A stretch of DNA of 64,000 bases from Streptomyces mobaraensis NBRC 13819 = DSM 40847 (GTDB taxonomy: Bacteria; Actinomycetota; Actinomycetes; Streptomycetales; Streptomycetaceae). The notes beneath the pieces were generated by a model. That model ran no database searches and was not told the DNA's origin. It was given only the letters and a program-made list of their open reading frames with translations. Made by a program: the position numbers and the translations under genes. The stretch covers positions 6,411,501 through 6,475,500 of the forward strand of contig NZ_CP072827.1 of assembly GCF_017916255.1 (NCBI RefSeq). The letters are read 5' to 3'. Shown here in pieces: positions 33,881 to 46,434 of this stretch (position 1 is its first letter; every line of letters begins with the position of its first letter).

Positions 33881-34878
33881 GGGAGTTCCGCTACCACCGC
33901 GCCGCCGACACGGCCGACGCGCTCGCCCTGCTCGCCGCCGACCCCGAGGCCCGGCCGCTGGGCGGCGGCACCAACCTCGTCGACCTCATGAAGACCGGCG
34001 TCGAGCGGCCCGCGCTCCTCGTCGACCTGCGCGACCTCCCCCTGGACACGATCGGGGCCACCACCGACGGGGGACTGCGCGTCGGCGCGACGGTCACCAA
34101 CAGCGACCTCGCCGCCCACCCCGAAGTACGCCGCCGATACCCGGCGTTGACACAGGCCGTCCTCGCCGGCGCCTCGGGACAGCTGCGCAACATGGCGACG
34201 GTCGGCGGAAACCTGCTCCAGCGCACCCGCTGCGGCTACTTCACCGGCGGGGCCGCCGGGGCCACGGCGTGCAACAAGCGGACGCCGGGCAGCGGTTGCG
34301 CCGCCCTCACCGGCGACCACCGCAACCACGCCGTCCTCGGCGCCTCCGCGCACTGCGTCGCCGTCCACCCGTCCGACATGGCCGTCGCCCTGGCCGCCTT
34401 CGACGCGGTCGTCGCCTACGAGACCGCCGACGGGCCCGGCGAACTGCCCCTCGCCGCGTTCTACCGGCCGGTGGGCAGCACCCCGCACGAGGAGACCGCG
34501 CTGCCGCCCGGCGCACTGGTCACCGGCGTCGTCCTGCCGCCCGCGCCACCCGGCCCGTCCCGCTACCGCAAGGTGCGCGACCGCGCGTCCTACGCCTTCG
34601 CGATCGGCTCGCTCGCCGCCGCGCTCGACATCAGGGACGGCGTCGTCCGTGAGGCGCGGCTCGCCTTCGGCGCGGTCGCCTCCCACCCCTGGCGGGCCCG
34701 CCGGGCGGAACAGGCCCTGACCGGGGCCCCGGCCGACGCCACCGCGTTCGCCGCGGCGGCCGACGCCGAACTCGCCGGCGCCCGGCCCCTCCCGCACAAC
34801 GGCCACAAACTGCCGCTGCTGCGCCACCTGACCGTCCGCACCCTGACCGAACTCGCCGAGGAGGCGGCCGGCCGATGA
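33877..34878 (+). CDS. FAD-binding subunit with extra iron-sulfur Cys loop (PaoB type)
   Basis: GTG 33877 overlaps the upstream stop and gives 333 residues. The PCMH FAD domain is seen in RPLGGGTNLVDLMKTGVERPALLVDL and GQLRNMATVGGNLLQRTRCGYF. The stretch QRTRCGYF...ACNKRTPGSGCAAL has the Cys pattern that binds a 4Fe-4S cluster in PaoB-like aldehyde oxidoreductases and is absent from ordinary CoxM proteins. It carries electrons from the Mo site through the Fe-S subunit to an acceptor. Confidence 0.93.
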   Translation: MREFRYHRAADTADALALLAADPEARPLGGGTNLVDLMKTGVERPALLVDLRDLPLDTIGATTDGGLRVGATVTNSDLAAHPEVRRRYPALTQAVLAGASGQLRNMATVGGNLLQRTRCGYFTGGAAGATACNKRTPGSGCAALTGDHRNHAVLGASAHCVAVHPSDMAVALAAFDAVVAYETADGPGELPLAAFYRPVGSTPHEETALPPGALVTGVVLPPAPPGPSRYRKVRDRASYAFAIGSLAAALDIRDGVVREARLAFGAVASHPWRARRAEQALTGAPADATAFAAAADAELAGARPLPHNGHKLPLLRHLTVRTLTELAEEAAGR

Positions 34879-37037
34879 CCACGGCGACGAACACCCCCAC
34901 CTCCCGCCCGGCGCCCGCCGTGGGCGCCTCGCACCTCCGCGTCGAAGGGCGCGACAAGGTCACCGGCGCCGCCCGCTACGCCGCCGACCACCCCGCCGAC
35001 GGGCTCGCCCACGGCTGGATCGTGCTCTCCACCGTGGCCCGCGGGCGCATCCGGTCCGTCGACGACGCCCCCGTCCTGGCGCTGCCCGGCGTCCTCGCCG
35101 TCCTGCACCACGGCAACGCGCCGCGCCTGAAAGAGGACTTCGTCGGCACCTTCGGACCCGACGCCACCACGCGGATCCTCCAGCACGACCGGGTGCCGCA
35201 CATGGGCTGGCCCGTCGCCTGCGTCGTCGCCGAGACGCCCGAGCAGGCCAGGGAGGCCGCCGAGGCGCTCACCGTCGGCTACGACACCGAGCCGCACGAC
35301 GTACGCCTCCGCCCGGACCACCCCGGCAGCTACCCGCCCGAGGCCACGGCCATGGGACCGGGCAGCACCGACAAGGGCGACGTGGCGGCCGAACTCACCG
35401 CGTCCGACGCGGTGGTGGACGCCTGGTACACCACCCCCGAGGAGCACCACAACCCGATGGAGCCGCACGCGGCCATGGCTCGCTGGGACGACGGGCGGCT
35501 GGAGGTCGTCGACTCCACCCAGGGCGCCTATGCGACCGCCCGGGACCTCGCGCAGCTCCTCGGGCTCGACCCGGACGTGGTGCGGCTGCGGTCCGAGCAC
35601 GTGGGCGGCGGGTTCGGCAGCAAGGCGCAGGCCCGCCCGCACGTCGTCCTCGCGGCCATGGCGGCGACCGTGCTCGGCCGCCCGGTCCGGATCGCGCTCA
35701 CCCGGCAGCAGATGTTCTCGCTGATCGGCCACCGCAGCGCCACCGTCCAGCACGTCCGGCTGGGCGCCGGCCCGGACGGCCGGCTGCGCGCCCTGGAGCA
35801 CACGGCGCTCAGCGCCACGTCCACCGTGCGCGAGTTCGTCGAGCCGAGCGCCGCGTACGGGCGGTCCATGTACGACGCGAGCGGCCACCGCACCGTCCAC
35901 CGGGTGCTGCCCCTGGACGTCCCGACACCCACGTACATGCGGGCACCCGGCGAGGCCCCCGGCTCGTTCGCGCTGGAGTGCGCGCTCGACGAACTGGCCG
36001 AGCGCTGCGGCCTGGACCCGCTCGTGCTGCGCGCCCGCAACGAGCCCGCCGCCGGGCCCGTCTCCGGACTGCCCTTCGCCGGGCGGCGGCTGACCGACTG
36101 CTTCACCGAGGGCGCCCGCCGGTTCGGCTGGGCCGGGCGCGACCCGCGGCCGGGCGTCCGCCGCGACGGCCGCTGGCTCGTCGGCACCGGCACCGCCGCG
36201 TCGTCCTTCTTCACCGGCGCCTTCCCGGCGACCGCCACCGCGACGGCGCACCCCGACGGCACCTTCACCGTCCGCATCGCCGCCGCCGACATCGGCACCG
36301 GCGCCCGCACCGCCCTCACCCAACTCGCCGCCGACGCCCTGGAGGTGGCGCCGGACCGGGTCCGCGTCCTGATCGCCGACAGCGACTTCGGCGACGCGTG
36401 GGTGGCCGGCGGCTCCATGGGCACCCGCTCCTGGGGCTGGGCCGTCCGGCTCGCGGCGGCCGACCTGCGCGAACGCCTCACGCCCGGCGCCGACATCCCG
36501 GCCGGCGGGCTCACCGTCCGGGCCAGTACGGAGGAGGCGGTGCGGGCCCTCGCCGCGTACGAACGGCACGCGTACGGCGCCCAGTTCGCCGAGGTCGCCG
36601 TCGATCCGGGCACCGGCGAGGTCCGCGTCCGCCGGATGCTCGGCGTGTTCGCCGCGGGCCGCATCGTCAACCCGCTGACCGCCCGCAACCAGCTCACCGG
36701 CGGCATGGTCTGGGGCCTGTCGATGGCCCTGCACGAGGAGGCCGTCCGCGACACCGCCTCGGGCGGCCTCGTCAACGCGGACCTGGCCGGCTACCACGTC
36801 GCGGCCCACGCGGACGTCCCCGCCATCGAGGTGCACTGGCTGGACGACCCGGACCCCGACGACCCGGTCGGCATCAAGGGCATCGGCGAGATCGGCACGG
36901 TCGGCTCCGCGGCGGCCGTCGCCAACGCCGTCTGGCACGCGACCGGCGTCCGCCACCGCGACCTGCCGATCCGCCCCGACCGCGTCCTGACCGGCGCCGC
37001 CGCGCCCGTGGAGGGGGACCGTGCTGGACATCGCTGA
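34875..37037 (+). CDS. Molybdopterin-binding catalytic subunit, xanthine dehydrogenase/aldehyde oxidase family
   Basis: ATG 34875 overlaps the upstream stop. The 720-residue protein has the a/b hammerhead N-terminus (LRVEGRDKVTGAARYAADH), the glycine-rich cofactor loop GGGFGSKAQARPHVVLAAMAA, RAPGEAPGSFALECALDELA, and the terminal GIGEIGTVGSAAAVANAVWHATG, whose Glu matches the catalytic base. The operon context with a PaoB-like partner suggests an aldehyde oxidoreductase (aromatic or aliphatic aldehydes) rather than a true xanthine dehydrogenase. Substrate is inferred. Confidence 0.94.
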   Translation: MTTATNTPTSRPAPAVGASHLRVEGRDKVTGAARYAADHPADGLAHGWIVLSTVARGRIRSVDDAPVLALPGVLAVLHHGNAPRLKEDFVGTFGPDATTRILQHDRVPHMGWPVACVVAETPEQAREAAEALTVGYDTEPHDVRLRPDHPGSYPPEATAMGPGSTDKGDVAAELTASDAVVDAWYTTPEEHHNPMEPHAAMARWDDGRLEVVDSTQGAYATARDLAQLLGLDPDVVRLRSEHVGGGFGSKAQARPHVVLAAMAATVLGRPVRIALTRQQMFSLIGHRSATVQHVRLGAGPDGRLRALEHTALSATSTVREFVEPSAAYGRSMYDASGHRTVHRVLPLDVPTPTYMRAPGEAPGSFALECALDELAERCGLDPLVLRARNEPAAGPVSGLPFAGRRLTDCFTEGARRFGWAGRDPRPGVRRDGRWLVGTGTAASSFFTGAFPATATATAHPDGTFTVRIAAADIGTGARTALTQLAADALEVAPDRVRVLIADSDFGDAWVAGGSMGTRSWGWAVRLAAADLRERLTPGADIPAGGLTVRASTEEAVRALAAYERHAYGAQFAEVAVDPGTGEVRVRRMLGVFAAGRIVNPLTARNQLTGGMVWGLSMALHEEAVRDTASGGLVNADLAGYHVAAHADVPAIEVHWLDDPDPDDPVGIKGIGEIGTVGSAAAVANAVWHATGVRHRDLPIRPDRVLTGAAAPVEGDRAGHR

Positions 37038-38142
37038 CGACCTGTCCGTCTGGGCCGCCGAGGGCCGCGGCTTCGCCGTCGCCACCGTCGTCTCCGTCAC
37101 CGGCAGCGCCCCGCGCGGCCCCGGCGCCGCCCTGGCCGTCGACGACGGGGGCCGGGCCGTCGGCTCCGTCTCCGGGGGGTGCGTCGAGGCGGCGGTGTAC
37201 GACCTGTGCGTCCAGGCGCTGCGGGACGGGACGGCGCTGCGGGAGCGGTTCGGATACAGCGACGACGACGCGTTCGCCGTCGGCCTGACCTGCGGCGGCA
37301 CCCTGGAGGTGCTGGTCGTCCCGTATCCGGCGGCCGCCCCGGCGCGCGCCGTCCTCGGCCGCGCCCTGACGGCCGCCGCCCGCGGCGAGGCGGTGGCCCT
37401 GGCCCGCGTCGTCCGGGGCCCGGCCGGGCTCGCGGCCGGGGCGCTGCTCGTCCGCCCCGACGGCACGTCCGAGGGCGGCCTCGGCGGCCCGCCGGAGCTC
37501 GACCGCGCCGCCGCGGCCCAGGCGCACGCCCTGCTCGGCGCGGGCCGCACCGGCACCGTCGAACTGGCCGCCGACGGCACGCTCTGCCCCGGCGGCGACC
37601 TGACGCTCCTCGTCGAGTCCGGCCTCGCACCGCCGCGGCTGATCGTCTTCGGCGCGGTCGACTTCACTGCGGCGCTCGTCCGCGTCGGCAAGTTCCTCGG
37701 GTACCACGTCACCGTCTGCGACGCCCGTCCCGTCTTCGCCACGGCGGCCCGCTTCCCCGAGGCCGACGAGGTCGTGGTCGACTGGCCGCACCGCTACCTC
37801 CGCCGCACGCCCACCGACGGCCGCACGGCGCTGTGCGTCCTCACCCACGACGCCAAGTTCGACGTCCCGCTCCTCCGGGTCGCCCTCCGGCTGCCGGTCG
37901 CGTTCGTCGGGGCGATGGGCTCGCCCCGCACCCACGCCGACCGCGTCGGGCGCCTCCGCGAAGCGGGCGTCACCGAGCGGGAGTTGTCCCGCCTCCGCGC
38001 CCCCATCGGGCTCGACCTGGGTGGGCGCACCCCGGAGGAGACGGCGCTGTCCATCGCCGCCGAGATCATCGCGGCCCGGCACGGCGCCACCGGCCTGCCG
38101 CTGACGGGGAGGACCACGGCGATCCACGGGGTGGGGGTGTGA
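37021..38142 (+). CDS. XdhC/CoxI-family Mo-cofactor maturation protein
   Basis: GTG 37021 lies inside the end of the catalytic subunit gene (17-nt overlap). The 373-residue protein has the N-terminal XdhC/CoxI domain (VATVVSVTGSAPRGPGAALAV, GSVSGGCVEAAVYD) and the C-terminal Rossmann domain (LIVFGAVDFTAALVRVGKFLGYHVTVCDARPVFA, GAMGSPRTHADR, IGLDLGGRTPEETALSIAAEI). Such proteins sulfurate and insert the molybdenum cofactor into the neighbouring enzyme. Gene order supports that role. Confidence 0.94.
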   Translation: MLDIADDLSVWAAEGRGFAVATVVSVTGSAPRGPGAALAVDDGGRAVGSVSGGCVEAAVYDLCVQALRDGTALRERFGYSDDDAFAVGLTCGGTLEVLVVPYPAAAPARAVLGRALTAAARGEAVALARVVRGPAGLAAGALLVRPDGTSEGGLGGPPELDRAAAAQAHALLGAGRTGTVELAADGTLCPGGDLTLLVESGLAPPRLIVFGAVDFTAALVRVGKFLGYHVTVCDARPVFATAARFPEADEVVVDWPHRYLRRTPTDGRTALCVLTHDAKFDVPLLRVALRLPVAFVGAMGSPRTHADRVGRLREAGVTERELSRLRAPIGLDLGGRTPEETALSIAAEIIAARHGATGLPLTGRTTAIHGVGV

Positions 38143-38195
38143 GGGCCGACGCCAGCGTACGACCAGGCCGAGACCCCGAGTGACGAGGAGGGCGC

Positions 38196-39113
38196 GTGCG
38201 GTTCGCGCTGGAGGCACTGTTCGCCGAGGTACCCGCGGAACAGGTCGCGGAAGCCCGTGCGTTCTACCGGACGCGGCCGGCCGGCCGCGGCCCCGCCTCG
38301 TGGGAGGAGCTCCGGGAGGTGCGGGCGAAGCGGCCGGCTCCGCGCGCCGCCGAACCGCCCGCCGTCGAGGAGACGGCCGAGGCCGCCGGGGTGTGCGTCC
38401 CCGTCCGGATCCTCATGCCGTCCGGCGGTCCGCCCCGTGGCGTCTACCTGGACATCCACGGCGGCGGCTTCTACATGGACTCGGCGGCGCACGGCGACGT
38501 GCGCAACCGCGAGCTCGCGGACGCCCTGGGCGTCGCCGTCGTCAGCGTCGACTACCGGCTGGCCCCCGAACACCCCTGGCCGGCGGCGCCCGACGACTGC
38601 GAGGCGGCGGCGCTCTGGCTCCTCGGGGAAGCCGGCGCCCGCTTCGGAACGTCCCGGCCGGCGATCGGCGGGACCTCCGCCGGGGCGACCCTCGCCCTGA
38701 CCACCCTGCTGCGGCTGCGGGACCGGGGCGCCGCCGACCGGTTCACCGGCGCCGCGCTCCGGTTCGGCACCTACGACCTGAGCGCGCGGACCCCGGCCGG
38801 CCGCCGCATCGCGGACGAGTACTTCCTCCGGGCGTACGCCGGACACGTGGCGGACCGCACCGTCCCCGACCTCTCCCCGCTCTACGGCGACCTCGGCGGG
38901 CTGCCCCCGACGCTGCTGGTCGTCGGCGCCGAGGACGTGCTGCTGGAGGACAACCTGGCGCTGGCGGCCCGGCTGTCGGCGGCCGGCAACGACGTCGACC
39001 TCCGCGTGTATCCGGAGGCACCCCACGGCTTCACGGCCCACCCCACGGCCCTTGCCGCGACGGCGCTCGACGACATCGCGTCCTGGCTGCGGGACCGCAT
39101 CACAGGGCCGTAG
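38196..39113 (+). CDS. Alpha/beta hydrolase, hormone-sensitive-lipase (HSL) type
   Basis: GTG 38196 with GAGGAGG upstream gives 305 residues. HSL-family marks are the oxyanion motif YLDIHGGGFYMDSAAHGD, the nucleophile elbow GGTSAGATLAL, an Asp at LLVVGAEDVLLEDN and His near PHGFTAHPTAL. It hydrolyses short-chain esters or amides. It follows the molybdoenzyme operon by 53 bp on the same strand and might supply or process its aldehyde or alcohol substrate, but this is only proximity. Confidence 0.92.
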   Translation: MRFALEALFAEVPAEQVAEARAFYRTRPAGRGPASWEELREVRAKRPAPRAAEPPAVEETAEAAGVCVPVRILMPSGGPPRGVYLDIHGGGFYMDSAAHGDVRNRELADALGVAVVSVDYRLAPEHPWPAAPDDCEAAALWLLGEAGARFGTSRPAIGGTSAGATLALTTLLRLRDRGAADRFTGAALRFGTYDLSARTPAGRRIADEYFLRAYAGHVADRTVPDLSPLYGDLGGLPPTLLVVGAEDVLLEDNLALAARLSAAGNDVDLRVYPEAPHGFTAHPTALAATALDDIASWLRDRITGP

Positions 39114-39128
39114 GGCGGGCGCCCGCCC
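39113..39128. terminator. Short GC palindrome between convergent genes
   Basis: GGGCGGGCGCCCGCCC is a perfect 16-bp palindrome that begins at the last base of the hydrolase stop, 10 bp before the convergent VOC gene ends. It could act as a bidirectional terminator, although it leaves almost no loop. Confidence 0.4.
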
Positions 39129-39138
39129 CCGCCCGTCC

Positions 39139-39558
39139 TCAGCGGTCCTTCCGCGGCTGGGTGAAGCGCAGCATGTTGCCCGCCGGGTCGCGGAAGGCGC
39201 AGTCGCGGACGCCGTAGGGCTGGTCGATGGGCTCCTGGAGGACCTCGGCGCCGGTGGCGCGGATGCGCTCGAAGGTGGTGTCGCAGTCGTCGGTGGAGAA
39301 GATCACGCCGCGCAGCATGCCCTTGGCCATGAGTTCCGCCATGGCCTGCCGGTCGGCGGGGGAGGCGTTGGGGTTGGCGGCCGGCGGTTCCAGGACGATC
39401 TCCACGTCCGGCTGCGCGGGTGACCCGACGGTCACCCAGCGCATCCCCTCGAAGCCGACGTCGTTGCGGACCTCCAGTCCGAGGGCGTCGCGGTAGAAGG
39501 CGAGGGCCTTGTCGTGGTCGTCGACGGCGATGAAGCACTGGGAAAGCTTGATGTCCAT
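39139..39558 (-). CDS. VOC (glyoxalase/bleomycin resistance) family protein
   Basis: The 139-residue protein matches a single-domain VOC fold: [32 protein letters not shown], and the C-terminal repeat [20 protein letters not shown]. Members bind metal and either resist drugs or catalyse glyoxalase-like or dioxygenase reactions. It is co-directional with and just downstream of a short AraC regulator (10 bp gap), a pair common in Streptomyces where the AraC gene precedes the VOC gene. Substrate unknown. Confidence 0.92.
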   Translation of the reverse strand: MDIKLSQCFIAVDDHDKALAFYRDALGLEVRNDVGFEGMRWVTVGSPAQPDVEIVLEPPAANPNASPADRQAMAELMAKGMLRGVIFSTDDCDTTFERIRATGAEVLQEPIDQPYGVRDCAFRDPAGNMLRFTQPRKDR

Positions 39559-39568
39559 GCCTCCGACG

Positions 39569-40036
39569 CTACGAGGCCGCGGCGGATCGCGCTTCTCCGA
39601 TCCTGACCGGTTCGCCGTGCCGGAGCGGCCGGGTGAGGATCTTGGCGACGCACGCCGGTATCGCGGCGCCCGCCTCGTGGTTCCGCGCCCGGTACGCGCT
39701 CGGGCTCTCGCCGACCAGCTCGGTGAAGCGGGAGCTGAACGACCCCAGCGAGGTGCAGCCCACCGCGAAGCAGACCTCCGTCACGCTCAGGTCGCCCCGC
39801 CGCAGCAGCGCCTTCGCCCGCTCGACGCGGCGGGTCATCAGGTAGCCGTACGGCGTCTCGCCGAACGCGGCGCGGAAGCTGCGGGAGAAGTGGCCGGGCG
39901 ACATGAGGGCGACGGCGGCCAGCGCCGGGACGTCCAGGGGCCGCGCGTAGTCGCGGTCCATCGTGTCGCGTGCGCGGCGCAGCCGCGCCAGGTCCTCCAG
40001 GGTCACGCCGTCCAGGATGGCACGGGGGTCGGACAC
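39569..40036 (-). CDS. Short AraC-type helix-turn-helix regulator
   Basis: The best start is GTG 40036 ([27 protein letters not shown]), giving 155 residues; upstream frame to 40363 is low complexity. Both AraC helix-turn-helices are visible: [40 protein letters not shown] and [32 protein letters not shown]. There is no effector-binding domain, as usual for this VOC-linked subgroup. It probably controls the downstream VOC gene. No good ribosome-binding site is seen, so the start is approximate. Confidence 0.82.
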   Translation of the reverse strand: MSDPRAILDGVTLEDLARLRRARDTMDRDYARPLDVPALAAVALMSPGHFSRSFRAAFGETPYGYLMTRRVERAKALLRRGDLSVTEVCFAVGCTSLGSFSSRFTELVGESPSAYRARNHEAGAAIPACVAKILTRPLRHGEPVRIGEARSAAAS

Positions 40037-40272
40037 CGGGCGCCGCCGCCGGGAGGCGGGGGTAGGGTCGGTGCCTCCGCCGGGAAATACGGGGGCACGC
40101 TGCGGGCTCCGAAGGTACGGTGTGGGGCTTCGGCCGGGGCCCGGCCGGCCGCCGGTGCCGTCGCGGCCCGCCGCGCGCCCGCCCTCCCGCGCCCCCTGCC
40201 CGTACCCACGACGTCCGCCCCGCCGCGTCCGCCGTCCCGCGCGGACGGCCCCGCCCCACGGATGGAGAAACG

Positions 40273-42675
<2,403 letters not shown>

Positions 42676-42826
42676 CGGGCGCGGACGGCCGGGAAGGCCG
42701 GGCCCGCGCCGGGGGCCCGGGCCGCCGGGGAGACCGGCCCTCAGGGAGCCCGGCCCTCAGGGAGACCGGGCCTCCCGGAGAGCCGGACCCTCGTGCGGGA
42801 AAACCGACCCTCAGGCCCCCGGACCC
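42676..42826. repeat. Short imperfect CCGGCCCTCAGGGAGA-type repeats
   Basis: Between the convergent UvrA-like and ABC-F genes, a unit resembling CCGGCCCTCAGGGAG recurs about four times with drift (42730-42830). Some copies pair with each other and could terminate both transcripts. Confidence 0.45.
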
Positions 42827-44431
<1,605 letters not shown>

Positions 44432-44449
44432 GAGGTAACGCTCCGAATA

Positions 44450-44491
44450 AGCTCAAGGACACACTTCTGGCGTGGAAGCGGGTCCTGAGCT
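44450..44491 (-). promoter_or_regulatory. Leader hairpin before the second ABC-F gene
   Basis: AGCTCAAGGAC (44450-44460) pairs with GTCCTGAGCT (44482-44491) with one bulge and a 21-nt loop, about 19 nt before the ATG. A minimal frame MSTPRIS lies inside the leader (44490-44513) but has no ribosome-binding site. The hairpin could mask translation or pause transcription. Confidence 0.4.
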
Positions 44492-44703
44492 AGGAGATTC
44501 GGGGCGTCGACATGCGATAAACGATAACCGGCGGGCCGGTGGCGGCGCATCTCCTTTTGCCGCCCGCGGCTCAGCCCCTCGCCCGGCCCCCGCGCTCGAG
44601 GCTCTGCTGCGGGACGTAGGCGGGGCGCACCGACCGGACCGCCGAGGGCCCGGGGCGGCGGCCCCGTCCCCGCTTCCCTCCGCAGCCCGGGCCGGCCGAC
44701 GGG

Positions 44704-46371
44704 TCACAGCAGCAGTTCTCCCTGCGGGTAGCCGTTGCCGATCCTCTCACGGGGGCTGTACCCGCCCTTGCCGTCCCCTTCGTAGAACCACAGGTCACCT
44801 GCCGCGTCGCGCCCGGCCAGGTCGGGGCGGCCGTCGCCGTCGAGGTCGCCGGGGGAGACCAGCGCGGTGTAGATCTGCCAGCCGGTGCCGACGCGCTCCC
44901 TGGGGGCGTAGCCGCCGTGGCCGTCGCCTCTGTACAGCCACAGGTCGCCGGCCGTGTCCCGGCCGATCAGGTCGGGCCGGCCGTCCCCGGTGAAGTCGCC
45001 GGGCGCGACGAGGGCGGTGTACACCTGCCAGCCGTTCCCGATCTTCACGGGCGCGGCGTAACCGCCGCCCGCCGAGCCCTTGGACAGCCACAGGTCGCCG
45101 GCCGCGTCCCGGCCGATGACGTCGGGGCGGCCGTCTCCGGTGAAGTCGCCGGGGGCGAGGAGGGCGTCCATGGCCTGCCAACCGGTGGAGACCCGCACCC
45201 GGGTGTCGCCCGAATAGGCGCCCGTCCGGGGGGCGGCGGGGTAGCGCCAGAGCGTGCCTGCCTTGTCGGCGGCGAGCACGGCGTTCCCGTCCCGTGCGGC
45301 CAGCCGCATCATGGACCACCCGGTGCCCGCCTTGCACGCGCCGGCGACCGTGCCGTCCGGCCGTCCCGTGTAGCGGAAGAGGCCGCCGGCCGCGTCCCTG
45401 CGGAGGATGCCGCCGGCGCCCGGGCCGGCCGGTCCGCAGTCGGACCAGTACGCCGCGCCGCGCAGCAGCCGGTGGTCGGAAACCCTCGTGTCCAGGGGGA
45501 GGACGTCGGCCTTGACGTCCTTGAAGTGGCCCGCGGAGAGGAAGAGGTAGTCGATCTTCTCCCGGCCGAAGGTGGCGTCACCGGAACGGCAGCGGCTCCG
45601 GGAGGGCGGGCAGACGTCGCCGAAGTGGTCCTTGTCGGTCTCGTCCGCTTCGAGGAACGAGCCCTCCCCGCCGTCCTCGATTCCCTTGTCGTAGAAGGCG
45701 GAGAGCGCGGCCGACCGGGCGTGGCCGTTGAAGTCACCGCCGAGGACGACGGGGATTCCCTCCGCCTGCCACTGCGCGGCCCGGTCCGCCAGCCGGTGGG
45801 CCTCGGCCGTGCGGAGGGTGGAGTCCGCCGCCCAGTAGAGGTGCACGGAGCAGGCCCAGTTGACCCGGTTCTGGACGTAACTCTTCACGCAGGGGCTCTT
45901 GATGGGCTCGTCCTCGCCGCCCACCGTCAGGTCCAGCACCTTCGTGTCGACGACCGGGCCTTTGGCGAGGACGGCCATCCCGTAGTCGGCCCCGCCGCAC
46001 ACCGCCCCCTTGCCGTCGGACGCGCTCCGGCCCGGGAGGGTCGTCGCGTACAGGCCGTGGAAGCCGAGCGGGGCGAGCCGCTTCTCGATCGCGTCGTACT
46101 GCGGCCGGCAGACCTCCTGGAGGAAGATCTGGTCGGCGGCCCAGGTGCCGGTGGCGGCCTGGTCGGCCACCGTGTCGATGCGGCGCTGGTTGTCGTACCC
46201 CTTGGCGTCGCCGCACATGTTGCCGCAGAGGTTGTAGCTGACGAACCGCAGGGGTGGGGCGTTGCCGGCGGACACCGTGTCCGCCTGGGCGGCCGTCGCG
46301 GTCACGAGCCCGCCGGCGCAGAGCGCCAGCGAGGTGAGCGCGGTGGCCACGAGGGAGGTGAGGCGTCGCAC
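44704..46371 (-). CDS. Secreted endonuclease/exonuclease/phosphatase-family protein with FG-GAP repeats
   Basis: GTG 46371 with AGGAG upstream starts a Sec signal peptide (RRLTSLVATALTSLALCAGGLVTATAAQA). Residues about 40-310 form an EEP domain with family catalytic motifs: VSYNLCGN, IFLQEVC, LGGDFNGH and SDHRLL. The last about 230 residues are FG-GAP/VCBS-like repeats (GDFTGDGRPDVIGRDAAGDLWLS and variants, four copies). It is 555 residues long. EEP enzymes cleave nucleic acids or phosphodiesters; here it is probably an extracellular nuclease or phosphodiesterase with a repeat module for binding. It is followed upstream in the same orientation by another repeat protein. Confidence 0.92.
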   Translation of the reverse strand: MRRLTSLVATALTSLALCAGGLVTATAAQADTVSAGNAPPLRFVSYNLCGNMCGDAKGYDNQRRIDTVADQAATGTWAADQIFLQEVCRPQYDAIEKRLAPLGFHGLYATTLPGRSASDGKGAVCGGADYGMAVLAKGPVVDTKVLDLTVGGEDEPIKSPCVKSYVQNRVNWACSVHLYWAADSTLRTAEAHRLADRAAQWQAEGIPVVLGGDFNGHARSAALSAFYDKGIEDGGEGSFLEADETDKDHFGDVCPPSRSRCRSGDATFGREKIDYLFLSAGHFKDVKADVLPLDTRVSDHRLLRGAAYWSDCGPAGPGAGGILRRDAAGGLFRYTGRPDGTVAGACKAGTGWSMMRLAARDGNAVLAADKAGTLWRYPAAPRTGAYSGDTRVRVSTGWQAMDALLAPGDFTGDGRPDVIGRDAAGDLWLSKGSAGGGYAAPVKIGNGWQVYTALVAPGDFTGDGRPDLIGRDTAGDLWLYRGDGHGGYAPRERVGTGWQIYTALVSPGDLDGDGRPDLAGRDAAGDLWFYEGDGKGGYSPRERIGNGYPQGELLL

Positions 46372-46434
46372 AAGTGACTCCTGTGGAAGCGGTGAGGGAG
46401 GAGGCGGAAGCCGGAGCCGGTACGGCTGTGCGGC

